A stretch of 64,000 bases of DNA, taken from assembly GCA_021307315.1 (NCBI GenBank), contig JAJSPD010000023.1, positions 186,001 through 250,000 on the forward strand, read 5' to 3'. Both the position numbers and the translations under genes were made by a program. Below the pieces are notes generated by a model. That model did no database searches, had not been told where the DNA came from, and saw nothing but the letters and a program-made list of their open reading frames with translations. Below are positions 1 to 10,800 of the stretch, piece by piece. Source of the stretch: Bisporella sp. PMI_857. Lineage: Eukaryota; Ascomycota; Leotiomycetes; Helotiales; Helotiaceae. The stretch's first letter is position 1. Every line of letters begins with the position of its first letter.

Positions 1-398
1 ATACATGGCCATATAAGCAATTATCACGGCTGTATAAAGGCCTTGACTGCGAATATTATATGGTTCCGGATGAAAAATCGGTAGTACCTACTTTACCAGG
101 CCTGACTCCGTCTGGCATAGAACGGTGGATAACTATATTTATGTTAGCATATCCGGAGGAAGAGTCAAAAAGATTTCAGAAAGTGGTTGAGGATATGCCT
201 ATTGACGTCAACGGAGTGATATTTCCTGAGCGCCTTCCAAAGCAAACATCACTCCATTTGTTTCCCAAAGAACCCAATCAAGGCTGGGTAAATGTACTTG
301 AAAATCTCTTGATTCCTGAACCAACAAAAGCCATACCACTGGAACGAGAGCGAAAGCCTTACACTGCCCTGCCTGGTGAGGGTAAGGTTCATATCTAG
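1..398 (+). CDS. DUF7514-like protein, C-terminal part (5' end outside window)
   Basis: The reading frame is open from the first base of the window to a TAG at 396-398, so this is the 3' portion of a gene that begins upstream. The visible part reads through a Y-x-G-L-D-C-E-Y-Y stretch and then P-G-L-T-P-x-G-I-E-R-W, followed by a 'PEEE..R..K.V.DMPI' segment and 'LP....LHLFP'. From family knowledge this resembles the conserved core of DUF7514 proteins of filamentous ascomycetes, whose function is unknown. The protein ends about 30 residues after the core, in a basic and proline-containing tail. A small internal methionine at base 60 is not a convincing start because the same frame is coding-like upstream of it. 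I am fairly confident of the family and cannot say anything about the missing N-terminus. Confidence 0.6.
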   Translation, partial: TWPYKQLSRLYKGLDCEYYMVPDEKSVVPTLPGLTPSGIERWITIFMLAYPEEESKRFQKVVEDMPIDVNGVIFPERLPKQTSLHLFPKEPNQGWVNVLENLLIPEPTKAIPLERERKPYTALPGEGKVHI

Positions 399-1429
399 TC
401 TGACAAAGTGAAAACCCACGTAGCCGGAGTTGAATTCAGAACGCACACGCATCGAAGCTGGATTTGAGAGTGTGCTTGCTTTTTCTTTTTCCTCGAAGAA
501 GCCTTGGGGTGTGCAAAGACTTAGTTATTTTCTTTAGCTGGAGACTGGTGATGGAATGTGCTACTTCTTTCTTTCGTTGATGATTTAAGATCTTGTGTAT
601 TCCTTGTGTTCCGACTGAATATCTATGGCGAAATATGGATGACATCTTTCTTTGGTAGTAGTTGCCCTCACTTAGCAAGTAGATATAATTTGCATACAAA
701 TATAATCACCCATCCATAAATGTTACATTGTGGTTCTAGTGCATACCACTCTGTCATAGTTTCTCGGGCTTATAGCCCTTCTGTCTTGAAGCTTACATGC
801 GCTAACTTTATAGGCTTCGTGGGCTGTCGGGTACGTGTTAGGGTACTTGCAATACCGTAACTTCGTTCGGCTTTAGGCCGCCTCTCTCCCTACATGTAGC
901 CTACCTTGTCTGTTAAGCTTCGGCTGCTCTTGGTGGCAGAGGAGGGAGCTACCACTTTTGATAAGACTTTCTTACAAAAGCGGCCTGTTCTGTGTTAGTT
1001 TCGGCAGTATGTGCTTTTCACAGAAACACTCCATATCGGTGGAGAGGGGCCGGTCATTCCAGCGCCGTGATAGCCCTGAGAAGTACTGCATGCCTAGTGG
1101 AAGTTGTTACTGCCTCGGGCTTGAGGCGCGCTGATGCTTCCTTGGTGGTTTGGTTAGAAGCGATTCCCCGTCATCCTCCTTTTGTATCCCTAAATTGCTT
1201 AACTTCAGCTGGCTTAGCATATTTTACAGCCCTAAACTTGAACTAGATACCAGACCTGGACACTGAATGTTGTCAAAATATGGTTCGCCTTATATATCGA
1301 TCCTCCCAAACCCCGCCACCCAGGCTCCCCGTTCTCTAAACTAAGCACTTGCACAATTCTTTTATTTCTGTATGATTATTTCAAATATCGGCTTGCTGGG
1401 CTTGGCTCACTATACTAGACTGCTTTTTT

Positions 1430-1631
1430 GTGGTGACTGTTATTTGCAGACACCACTTTTTTTAACGAGGATTTTAAGCCACTTTTGTGGTGACTGTTAT
1501 TCGCAGACACCACTTTTTTTTAACGAGGATTTTAAGCCGCTTTTGTGGTGACTGTTTTTTGCAGACACCACTTTTTTTCTTTTTACAGGGACTTAAAGCC
1601 ACTTTTGGTGTCTGTTATTTGCAAACACCAC
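1430..1631. repeat. Four tandem copies of a GTGGTG...CACCAC hairpin element
   Basis: Four imperfect units start at about 1430, 1487, 1545 and 1607, giving a spacing of 57-62 bp. Each unit holds an inverted repeat: GTGGTGACTG (or GGTGTCTG), a loop of about 7 nt (TTATTTG, TTATTCG or TTTTTTG), then CAGACACCAC (or CAAACACC). A T-rich run, a GAGGATTTTAAGCC-like linker and a CCACTTTTG stretch separate the units. More copies lie at 3056-3109 and 5865-5949. Confidence 0.75.
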
Positions 1632-3055
1632 TTTATGCGCCTCCAAGGTTTATATATTACACTTCCAGGGGATTTTGCGGATTTCTGAAAAAAAGTAGGC
1701 AGCCACAAACATGGTAGTATTCACTATAACCTGCAACTAATACCTTACAGTTGTCCTTTCATAAAGACTAACTTCTGCTCTGTTTTAGTCAGAGGCTCCA
1801 CTGAATCTACCATGTCCTCCCCTCTACCAAGTGCCTGCTTTTATTAGTATTAAAAATAAAGAACCATGAATCGCTTACTAGACATTGCGCGCATGGAAAG
1901 TTGAAAAGCCAATTTTTATTTGGACAAAAGTGAGGGGGTCGCATGTACCGACAACTGTACTTGTGCCACCCTGGGCCCATTGCCTCAATGTATGGACTGT
2001 TGTTATGCATAAGGACCGGTGGTTCAGAGGCGCATCCTATTGTTCATTAGAATAAAAATAAACAAAAGATTCTTTCTTACTTTGCAATTGGCTGTTAGAG
2101 TCAGATTTAGACATTTGAAAGCTGGACGTATTTGCATTGGGAATGCGCACTAACATGAAAAACTCAAACTAGCGGGAGGAAATAAGCATGTTTTATAAAC
2201 TCTCAATTAACTATTTTGATACTAAAAATCTGTGTCCAACTTGCCACAGACATGGTCTCCCCCACTGTAACTCAAAATATTACAACCGGATCAGGGTTAA
2301 TCAATGATTCTTGAAAAAGCGAGCAAATACGACGGGAAGTGGACTATTGCACCCTGTACATGTGGAGGTGCGTTTCTGAATTGGAGGCTTGGAGGCTTGG
2401 AGGCTTACTGAAGTCTCAGAGTCCTGCACACATGTGCTCTATAGATTGAAGATTTTCTTTGTAGACCACCAACCGTCATTCATCACAACACCGCCGCCAT
2501 GGGTAAAAGGAGAGATTATCTTATGCGATATAATTGCGTTGTTATGCCGTTGCGGGAAACAACCGCTCTTCTCCCATTTCTTTATGCCTAGGTCCGCAGG
2601 TAATCGTAGATAGGCCTGTAGTTGGAACTATGGGCTAATGAGAGACAAGCCAAATTATCCGTTACAGGTCGTATTGCCTCGCTTGGAACTTTAATTCAGG
2701 GATACGAGTGGAGAGTCAACACTTTCGCGGACTACAGAATGAATCCTGGAATGAGATTATGATTGGCGCAAGGAAAATGGTGGAAGTTAAGAAGGTTGAA
2801 GTTTTGAGACTCACGAACCGTGCAGGGGATAGAGGCGGATTACTTGAGAGATATTACGAGCTTGCCTTCTACCTTTATATTGGCAAGAATGTGTTGTTTG
2901 TCGGAGTTCCTGTCCAATAGATGCTCTGTCGAGAACCTAGACCTCAAATAGGCAAATCCTCATTGGCACCTCTTTTTCCTTGTTTGGTAACTCAGGTCAA
3001 TGAGCTGGGGCGATCTGCCAACATACCTCCTTGGTGGTTTTAAAGCCACATTCTT

Positions 3056-3109
3056 GGTGTCTGTTATTCGCAGACACCACTTTTTTGGCAACTGTTATTT
3101 GCAAACACC
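3056..3109. repeat. Hairpin element, isolated copies
   Basis: GGTGTCTG (3056-3063) and CAGACACC (3071-3078) form a perfect 8-bp inverted repeat around the loop TTATTCG. A degenerate second copy follows at about 3087-3109. The flanking TTTTAAAGCCAC and T-run match the cluster at 1430-1631. Confidence 0.7.
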
Positions 3110-4315
3110 TTACAGGGATATGAAGCCACCAGTTGCCCAAAGGAATGAAACAGCGTCAACCAATTCGATAGTTAACTTGCCGTAAAGCTTCCATACCTTC
3201 CTGTTGGCAGTCAGTGGTATGTTTCGGCATGGTTGGAAGGGAAGTGGCCATAATGCCATTGACTCAAATGACGAGCAAAGTATGCTACATGTGCCTGGCT
3301 GAAAGAATCTCTGCATGAGATATAAGCTCCTATGTTTTCCGCCCGACTTGTATGGTAGAGCTAATTATGAACGATTGATAATGCAAAAAATATGGTCGAG
3401 TTCTCTTTTGCCCACGCCTGCCTTTATTCAGCCAGGCATGCAGATATATTGGCACTATGCTTTATTTAAATACATGGACACGCACGCGCCAGTCATGATA
3501 AACACCTCGTTGTTGACAGGTATCCAAAGAGGCGAAGTCACTGAAAAAGGCGAAAGACCTGAAAGAGACGATGGGCAGTCTCAGAGGCTACTTTCTCGTG
3601 TTGTGGAGGAAAATTGTTGGATTGGAGAAGATTCTATTTGGCAAGATGAAGAATGTGTTTTGTAAGAGTTGATATTAATTATATTTTACTAAAATCTAAT
3701 AAAGTTTATTTAGGTTTGTAATTATCTTTAAAGATCAGGTTACAGCACCGAGCCTTAAGAATTTTGATAGTATTATTTCTAAGCTTCAAGACTTCGCACG
3801 ACAAGCAAAAAATGAAGCGCAGATAATAGCGGATGAGAGCGACCTTGTTGTGCATCTAGAAAGAGCTGATCAAGAGATTTGAGATGTAGCTTGTATGCTT
3901 TTTCACAATTGTTAGTTTGGTGAAAGCTGCAAGCCCTTGTTTTTGTTTCAATCAGATTGCAGCACAAATTTGAGAAGGCGCTATCATAGGGCCCAATGGA
4001 GTTTGTCTCTTCGCAATCTTGCAATTGACTATAACGATAAAGCCTCCATTAAATTCAATGTGTGCTAGTCTGTTACACAAAATGTCCTATGTATTTAACT
4101 TGTTCGCAAATAAGAAGAAATGAGAAAAGAGAAGTTAGGTGGCACAGCCAAATAAAAGTCTTGATTTTGTCAATCTCCTCAATACGGCGATCCATTAGCT
4201 ACCACAAGAATTTGAGCTGGGGAACTTATTGCAATTTTTTTTTTAAAAAAAGCATCGAACGCACAAGAACTGCTATAGAAAATGCCACACTAACTTCCCT
4301 CCCCCCTGCCCCAAT

Positions 4316-5230
4316 TCATATATCCTCAAAGTCACTGAGGTGGCCCGAAGTATTCTTGATTCGGTTCCCATTTGCATCCAAGACAAACATTCTCCACAAG
4401 CGTTGAGCAAAATCAGACTTAGAAAAGTTCAACATCGTCACATCCATGATATCGTCCTTCTTTGTGACCCATCCCATGTAAGAACCACTAGTCAAATCAT
4501 TACAGCCAAAAATTCCTTTGCCCTTATTGATCCATTTATCTTCGAACCTTTCTTGGACTTCCACATAATCGCCTATGTGATAGTAAAGATAAAGCGTATA
4601 ATAAGCCTCGACGAAAGTATTTTTCTCTTCCACTGCATATTTTATGCGAGAAGCAACGTTTTCCATTTCAGTTTCCAATACTTTTTTCGCAGTAGCGATA
4701 ACAATGTCCTTGGTTGTATTCTCTAACTCAGGTAAGCACTGAAACTCGCGAAGTATGTCTGTCGCATAGAACCATCCTTGGTCTATTTGAGCAGGAAGTT
4801 GACACTCTCTAATTATAGAGCCAGGTAAGTACACTGCATAAAGTCCAGAATGAACCTCTGCAGAGCTTTCAATCGAGTTTCCTCCCAATTCGGTTGATAC
4901 CTCTCTTGGAACTGGTTCGAGACTGAAATCAGAATAGCTGCTTAGAGAATGTAGTACTTTTCCCCATGATCTCCGTTGCGGTGGTACTGGTGGTGGTGCT
5001 GGTGGTGCTGGTAGTCGTAATGCTGTTGCTTGAGATTGTAATGCCGGTTCTTGAGATTGTGGTGTTGGTAGTTGCAATGCCGTTGCTTGAGATTGTGGCG
5101 GCGCTGCTGCCAGTGGTAGTGGTAGCCATTTCCAGGCCAATGCTATCACTAGGCCGACAGCTACGCCTACAGTGTGACCTACAGCCACCCCTAGCATGAA
5201 TAATAGAAAGAAAACTAGTAGCAAGTCCAT
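4316..5230 (-). CDS. Membrane-anchored orphan protein with a Pro/Gln-rich repeat linker
   Basis: A single open frame of 304 codons with an ATG at 5230. Residues 1 to about 36 are strongly hydrophobic with GVAVG repeats, which fits a signal anchor or one to two membrane segments. Residues about 40-90 form a low-complexity linker of repeated P-x-S-Q-A-T-A-L / P-x-S-Q-E-P-A-L units followed by a run of prolines. Residues about 100-304 look globular, are rich in aromatic and acidic residues, and end in an acidic tail (SDFEDI). I do not recognise the globular part. The repeat linker also opens alternative frames on both strands (for example 4966-5199 plus), which I regard as shadows. The likely topology is a short N-terminal anchor with a soluble C-terminal domain. 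No operon-like partner is nearby. Confidence 0.6.
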   Translation of the reverse strand: MDLLLVFFLLFMLGVAVGHTVGVAVGLVIALAWKWLPLPLAAAPPQSQATALQLPTPQSQEPALQSQATALRLPAPPAPPPVPPQRRSWGKVLHSLSSYSDFSLEPVPREVSTELGGNSIESSAEVHSGLYAVYLPGSIIRECQLPAQIDQGWFYATDILREFQCLPELENTTKDIVIATAKKVLETEMENVASRIKYAVEEKNTFVEAYYTLYLYYHIGDYVEVQERFEDKWINKGKGIFGCNDLTSGSYMGWVTKKDDIMDVTMLNFSKSDFAQRLWRMFVLDANGNRIKNTSGHLSDFEDI

Positions 5231-5864
5231 TGTGCTGCCGCAAGTATTGGTTTAATAAAGAAGAAGTTGTTAGGAAGTCTGAAAAGCAAGAGACCATATG
5301 CGAAGAAGCTCTTTCTTGTAATGACTGTGGCGTCATTCTTTTCCTCGCCGATTAGTCTTCGTATTTTTGAACTTAGGGCCAGGGAAAAGAATCGCCGCAC
5401 TACTACCGAAACATTCTATGTAACACTAAGTAGCGCTTTACACCCGGTTAGAGCTGTCAAGGTCATGGGCTGCGTTTGCTCTGGAGCATCTACAATTTCC
5501 CTGTTTGGAAAAGCTTCCGGGGAGGTTTTTATGAGATGCAAATATAACAAGGCTTCTACATAACTCCACTGGGACCACTGGGGGGAATGTTCCTTAGGCC
5601 CGACTCTAACCTGCAACAGATCAGATAATCCGCTTTCCTTGCCCCTCAGTTGGTCGCTCTTGCATATATATATATATGGGAACACACTCGTAGACAGTCA
5701 CTAATGAAGAGTACTTATTACGTTAGTTAACAAGATAGGGAGATTAGGGAGATGTTGGATTGTTATGTGACAAAAAGATTTTTATTTTGCGTTTAACTAA
5801 ATGATTGGAGGCTTCTTGGTCGGTGGTTATGTCCTACTGCCATTTCAATTAAGATGCCACCTTT

Positions 5865-5949
5865 GTGGTGACTGCTTTTTGCAGACACCACTTTTTTTTT
5901 ACAAGGATAAAAGCCACTTTTTGTGGTGACTGTTTTTTGCAGATACCAC
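5865..5949. repeat. Hairpin element, two tandem copies
   Basis: Two units, GTGGTGACTG-loop-CAGACACCAC at 5865-5891 and GTGGTGACTG-loop-CAGATACCAC at 5923-5949, lie 58 bp apart. They share the AAGCCAC and T-run context of the copies at 1430-1631. The region 5231-6160 shows no other feature apart from a short TA run at about 5660. Confidence 0.7.
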
Positions 5950-6177
5950 TTTATTACAGGGAGTAAAAGCCACCTCTGTGCCGTAGAGCTTCCACATCTT
6001 CCTGTTGTCAGTGGCAGGGGAAATCTGTGCACCCTAGTGGTAGACGGGAGCTTTCCCCAGTGGTTGCCTCACAATAGCGGGCTTCGACTTCAATGGTTTT
6101 GGTTTGGCTCCAGAACAATAATACGGGCTTTGATAATACCACTGTAGTGGGGTTGATTTTCTCTTTTTGCTATTTGT

Positions 6178-6222
6178 CACGTGGCGCGTCATGTGATCTG
6201 AGGAGCATGAGTTGTATATAAG
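6178..6222 (+). promoter_or_regulatory. Promoter-like region: CACGTG box and TATATAAG
   Basis: A CACGTG palindrome lies at 6178-6183 and a TATA-type TATATAAG at 6215-6222. A pyrimidine-rich leader follows, and then the ATG at 6380 of the putative two-exon gene. This layout fits a fungal core promoter, but no transcript evidence is available. It could alternatively be part of an old LTR. Confidence 0.3.
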
Positions 6223-6379
6223 TCTTGCCTTCGATATGAAGGCACACCATCGACGATCAACAATACAATCTTTTTCTACCCTTCTATATATTACTCTTTT
6301 ATAAGCTATCGACGTTTATTTGTTATATAGAGCTTAGGCTCGCCGGTGCTCTCCCAAGTATGCTACAGATACCGATACC

Positions 6380-6724
6380 ATGCCTACAGGTTTTGAGCTA
6401 GATCCTGTTGCTGTTCTTGCTCTTCAGCATGTTCCCCTCCACACCACCAGGAATAAGGTAATGACTGCCGCACAAGGGTTAACCACCGCCTTCACCTTTT
6501 AGTTTCCTTGTTCTGTTGCAAGGACTGTAAGAGGAGCCTTCAGCTTACATTCACTGCTTCACATAGCTTTGGTTCTGGCGAGCTATTTTGCGATAGCTGC
6601 TGGTGAGAAATTCAAGCAGAATAATGACCAATGTAGAATCAGAAGGAGATTTGGTATCACGCATATTACCAGCCCAGGCTGCTGGTGTAGATTGATACCT
6701 GGATTTGATTTGTATATTAAATGA
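6380..6724 (+). CDS. Putative small two-exon gene
   Basis: Exon 1 runs 6380-6457 from an ATG. A 45-nt intron (6458-6502) begins GTAATG, carries GGTTAACC as a branch-like site and ends CTTTTAG. Exon 2 runs 6503-6724 and stays open for 73 codons to TGA. Phase 0 is kept. The spliced product is 99 aa with one hydrophobic stretch near the middle and a basic, Cys-containing tail. I do not recognise it. The evidence is only the promoter-like sequence upstream, the well-formed intron and the phase match, so it could be chance or the remains of a transposon leader. Confidence 0.3.
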
Positions 6725-7151
6725 AATTTGCACTTCCGCAGCTCCCCACTCGATAATATAGCATTCTCTAAAGTGAAACAAATATCATACGATTGAATGC
6801 CCATTTACACTTCCTCACTCTTGCCTCTGTCCACATTAGAGCAAGACAGCGCTGTGTTAAAGGGAAGCGGGATGACTTGAAATTTGTCGCTCCAGACACA
6901 TGTTCGTGGGCTATAGGAAAGTTTGCAGGAGCAGCCTGGGGAGGGAGAGGCTACATCACAAGGCTATGGCAAACTAGGTCATAGCGCATGGAGAGGCCGG
7001 TCTTTGCTTCTATCAAGACCGCTTTCGATTTTTGAGAACAAGTTACATCTAGATACACCTACGCGATCCATTGTGGCCCTATACTGAATCAACTTTAATC
7101 TATGACTCATTGTTGCTACGATAGACGCTCTAGGATTCAACGCTTGGTAGG

Positions 7152-7760
7152 ATGGAATATCCAGAGCCAGCGCTAGGTGGCATCCACTACAGTTGCACCA
7201 GAACGACCTCAATTGAGTACTATTCCAGGTCAGGAGAGCTACAAGGAGCATGGATGGCAACTACAGCAGCTGTTTCCAGCGAACTCTCAGATGGTGTAAC
7301 TGTGAAAACAGAACGAGGATCTAGATCCCCGCAGCGGATGAACAAGCAGATCAGTTATGGCCATCTTATGAACCAACAAGTTGCCTGTTCAACTGCACCA
7401 CCGGTATCAAACCAAAAACATCTACAATCGCCAGAGCCTACTTATGTCAACGCTAAACAATATGGTCGAATATTGAAACGTCGTGTAGCAAGGGAAAAAT
7501 TCGAAAAGGCGCGAAAAGTTACAACAACAGCTCGACCAAGGTACTGGCATGAAAGCAGACATAGGCACGCAAGTTCCAGACCTAGAGGAGAGGATGGAAG
7601 ATTCTTGAAAGCTGGGGAAATAAAAGAAATGGAAGAAGATAGTAGAGGGAAGGGCGTCAAGCCTCAGGAGATGCCAGCAGAAGGACCAAAACGAAAAGCC
7701 GATGCAGAGACGTCTGCACCCAACAAGAAGGCAAAGACTGATGCCCCTCAAAAAAGGTGA
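7152..7760 (+). CDS. Divergent NF-YA/HAP2-type CCAAT-binding subunit
   Basis: An intronless frame of 202 aa. Residues about 96-155 carry the two NF-YA helices. The subunit-association helix reads Y-V-N-A-K-Q-Y-G-R-I-L-K-R-R-V-A-R. The DNA-contact part reads H-E-S-R-H-R-H-A-S-S-R-P-R-G followed by G-R-F-L. In the classical family the corresponding segments are K-Q-F-H-R-I-L and R-H-N-H-A-M-R-R-P-R-G, so a usually invariant histidine is glycine here and the DNA-reading segment has several substitutions. The flanks are short and low-complexity, with a Lys-rich C-terminus that could be a nuclear signal. NF-YA joins the NF-YB/NF-YC histone-fold dimer to bind CCAAT. The changes suggest a paralogue with altered specificity or a gene losing constraint. 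It lies about 100 bp upstream of the decayed Helitron coding region and may have been carried by that element. Confidence 0.75.
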   Translation: MEYPEPALGGIHYSCTRTTSIEYYSRSGELQGAWMATTAAVSSELSDGVTVKTERGSRSPQRMNKQISYGHLMNQQVACSTAPPVSNQKHLQSPEPTYVNAKQYGRILKRRVAREKFEKARKVTTTARPRYWHESRHRHASSRPRGEDGRFLKAGEIKEMEEDSRGKGVKPQEMPAEGPKRKADAETSAPNKKAKTDAPQKR

Positions 7761-7856
7761 GGGTAGTGCGCGTGACGGCGGTTGTGCTGTGCATAGGGCG
7801 AAGTTGCTTCTGCGAAAACATGAGGATGATATGGATGATAAGAGGCAATCTGTTAA

Positions 7857-10800
7857 TTGATATTGTATTTTATACTTATCCGACAAGCTTCTTTTGGGAA
7901 TTATGTCCAGGTAAAGAATGGTTACTGGACCAAAGCTACTGAGGAACTTGCCCGGTTATCAGCCGATAATCTCCAGCAGGCGGCGGAGGAATTTAACAAC
8001 AGGAAGAAGATTTCGAATCCTGCTATCCATAGTCTGATTACTAACATAAGAATCATATCATCATTCAATCCCGAATCCTTTGGAGAAAAGATGAAGTTTA
8101 GGAACCTGATATTCGGCAAGATCGCTCGTTTTGGGCTTCTACTTATCTGGTTTACGCTGAATCCAAATGATATTGGTAATATCTTCGTGGTCAGGCTTTC
8201 CGGCGAAAAGATCTCACTAAATGAGCCAGGTATTAAGTCTACACTCTTACAACTCACGATCAAGAATCCGAGTCTCGTCGCTCAGTTTTTCCACGTCGTC
8301 GTATCTTCGTTCTTTGCTTGCTTCTTCAAAACGCTTTCTAAGGAGCCTGGGATCTTCGGTACGGTAACTTCTCACTTTGGAATAGTTGAGTCGACGACAC
8401 GGATGATGCTACACCTTCACGGATTTGCTTGGCTTGCGAGGAACTTTGGGGCTGCGAATTTATATCAGAGACTAAAGTCTGACCCTGAATTCAAGGATCG
8501 AGTCGTTTCATATATTCGCTCGATAATCAGAGAGACGGTAAATATCAGTCTAGGTCAGCAATTCCAATCCGAGACTTCTGGAGCATCCGTTTTTACTTTA
8601 CTAGAGGATATGACCCCGGTTGAATTCCAAGAGGCTTTAGATATTGACTCGAATAACGTGGCGGCTCGAGTCCAGATGCACGCTTATAGCAAGACCTGCA
8701 CCAAATACCAGAGAAATGGCTCAAAGTCACGTTCAAAGTCGAATTCTGTTCCGATTGTACAGAGTGAAGGAATGGCAACAGATGCCGACGAGACCGTGCG
8801 ACGCCCAGATACTCAGAAGCAGTCCCCGTCGCAGATATGCAGGTTTCTGTTCCCAAGACTGCTTGTTCCAGAATCTATGGTTACGGAAGACGGCTATATA
8901 CGAATAGAGAGAAATCACCAATATATGAACAAGTACAACCCTGTTATTGCATCTGCGATAAGATGCAACTATGATGTTAGCTTCACTCCGTCGTCTCCTA
9001 AAGTTCTCGCCGCCTTTTATTACATAACGAACTATGCGACTAAGACTCAGGTTGACTGGGGTCAGCTTGTGCTCGCTGCCGCTGTATTAAAGAAGGCCCA
9101 AAAGACGGCCGAAGCTGCCGCTGCGGATGATAGTGGCTTACTTGCTCCAAGGCTACTGGATATGTTTAAATTCGCATTGAAGGCCTACAATCGCTTCACG
9201 AGAGATGTGGAAGTCGGTACTCCTGCCGTGGCTCACTTCCTACTTGGACAGCCTTCCGCTTATATTCCAAAGAGCGACAGATTGGTCACGATCAATTTTT
9301 ACTGGGTCAAAATACACTTCCGGAGGGTTCTAAGCGGCTTGTTGGGCGATCCTAGCTCTGAGGCAATACAGGAAACTGCGAATCAGTACGTTAACTTTGA
9401 TAGTCGTACCCGCCGCCTATCTATATATAAGAACTACGAACATCGCGGCGCTCGACTGGCTCATTTATGCTTCTATAAATATGCCTCCCAGATCTTTGTA
9501 CAGACGTTGGAAAGAGCCAAAGATCGTGTTTACTGTTTCTTTTTCGATCCCGTTCACTTACTGCATGCGACTTATATCCAAGTCTCTGTCGGTTCGCTCA
9601 AGTCGTTAAAGACCCCTCTCTGTGTAGCAGTTTTATTTGCATGTCAAAGCAGGATAATGATAATCTAGATACTACTCTATGGACGCAAAACGAGATACAT
9701 GAGGTTTTACTCGGTCTATTCTACCCATGGAATTACTTTCGAAGTCTTCAGGGTAACCATATAGCATCTCTCCGCGAGGCGCAATACATGGCTATGGAAT
9801 CTTTTTGTCTCGTTTCTTCTTCCGTATTTGGCCCAACTATCGGAGAATGTGATGCTCTTTCGTCGAAGCAAAAAAGCGGCCGATCAGGACAGGAAGAAGC
9901 GTGGGATAGAGTTCGATGACTATCTTGAAGCTATAGACCACGATATTTACAATGACGGCGACGAAGCTAATGTAGACTTTGACTTTGCTACGCTTCAACC
10001 AACAGAGAACAACTTGCTCCAGGCTGCTTTGGCGTTTCCTGGTATTGCTACTAGTGGCCTTTTATCGTTGCGATTTTCCCGGAACCCTCTATTGCATGGC
10101 ACTCAGTTTGCACCTAGCTCTTTAGTCAAAACATGGGCCAGGGAGTTGAAGGCTTTTAAAGACCAGGATAAATTAAGTTTTGACGACGAGGTCGATGTCG
10201 AAGCCAATATCGACGAAGTCAAGAAAAGTGACCCAGAAGCTGCTTTAGTTCCAATCCCTGCTTACAGCAGAGAATCCATGGCTTCTATACGATATCTACA
10301 GGCTTCGTTTCAAGCTGATCCGTCTCTCGAGAATCTGCTTGCTTTGATTACTGGCCAATACCTTCTAAACCAAAAGCAGGGGATGATTATTAGAGCTCTC
10401 TTTCTCCGCATTCTGCAACCTGTTCGGGTCAGTTCTGTCCGTGACCGGTTCTTGCTTTATCTTGGCGGTGTCGGTGGAGTTGGCAAGACCCACCTGATCA
10501 AGGCTTTTATGTTTGGTCTATCGATAATGCGAAAACATAATAACGTTCTCCTCACCGCCTCGACTGAGGCCGCCGCTGCGAATGTCAGCGGCGCTACTTA
10601 CTATTCCGCTCTTGGTTTTGGGAACAATAGAAACCAACCTGTACGTCAAGCGACGAAGTCGAGACTTTCTCATAAAAAGATCCTCATCCTGGACGAGATT
10701 AGTATAGTTAGTCTGGAGAACCTGGTCCAGATCAACGAGCGGTGTAATGCCATCTGAGACTTGGATCGAGCGTTTGATACGGTTTTAAGTGGCCTACCTA

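Larger units (their letters stand above)
399..4315. other. Non-coding or degraded stretch
   Basis: No convincing gene is seen here on either strand. The only recognisable structure is the dispersed hairpin repeat listed separately at 1430-1631 and 3056-3109. Short open frames (for example 2389-2613, 2708-2920 and 3315-3665 on the plus strand) lack domain similarity and splice partners. This could be decayed transposon DNA. Confidence 0.4.

Noticed and set aside
3315..3665. 116-codon plus-strand frame
   Set aside because: It has no domain, no splice partner and no conserved start context, so it is probably chance in a non-coding stretch.
4340..5199. Plus-strand frames of 77-128 codons
   Set aside because: They are antisense to the 304-aa membrane-anchored protein and its Pro/Gln repeat. 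The Val/Leu-rich composition comes from the repeat.
6140..6480. LTR-like region with TATA box
   Set aside because: I found no matching second LTR, primer-binding site or gag/pol sequence, so I keep only a weak promoter call.
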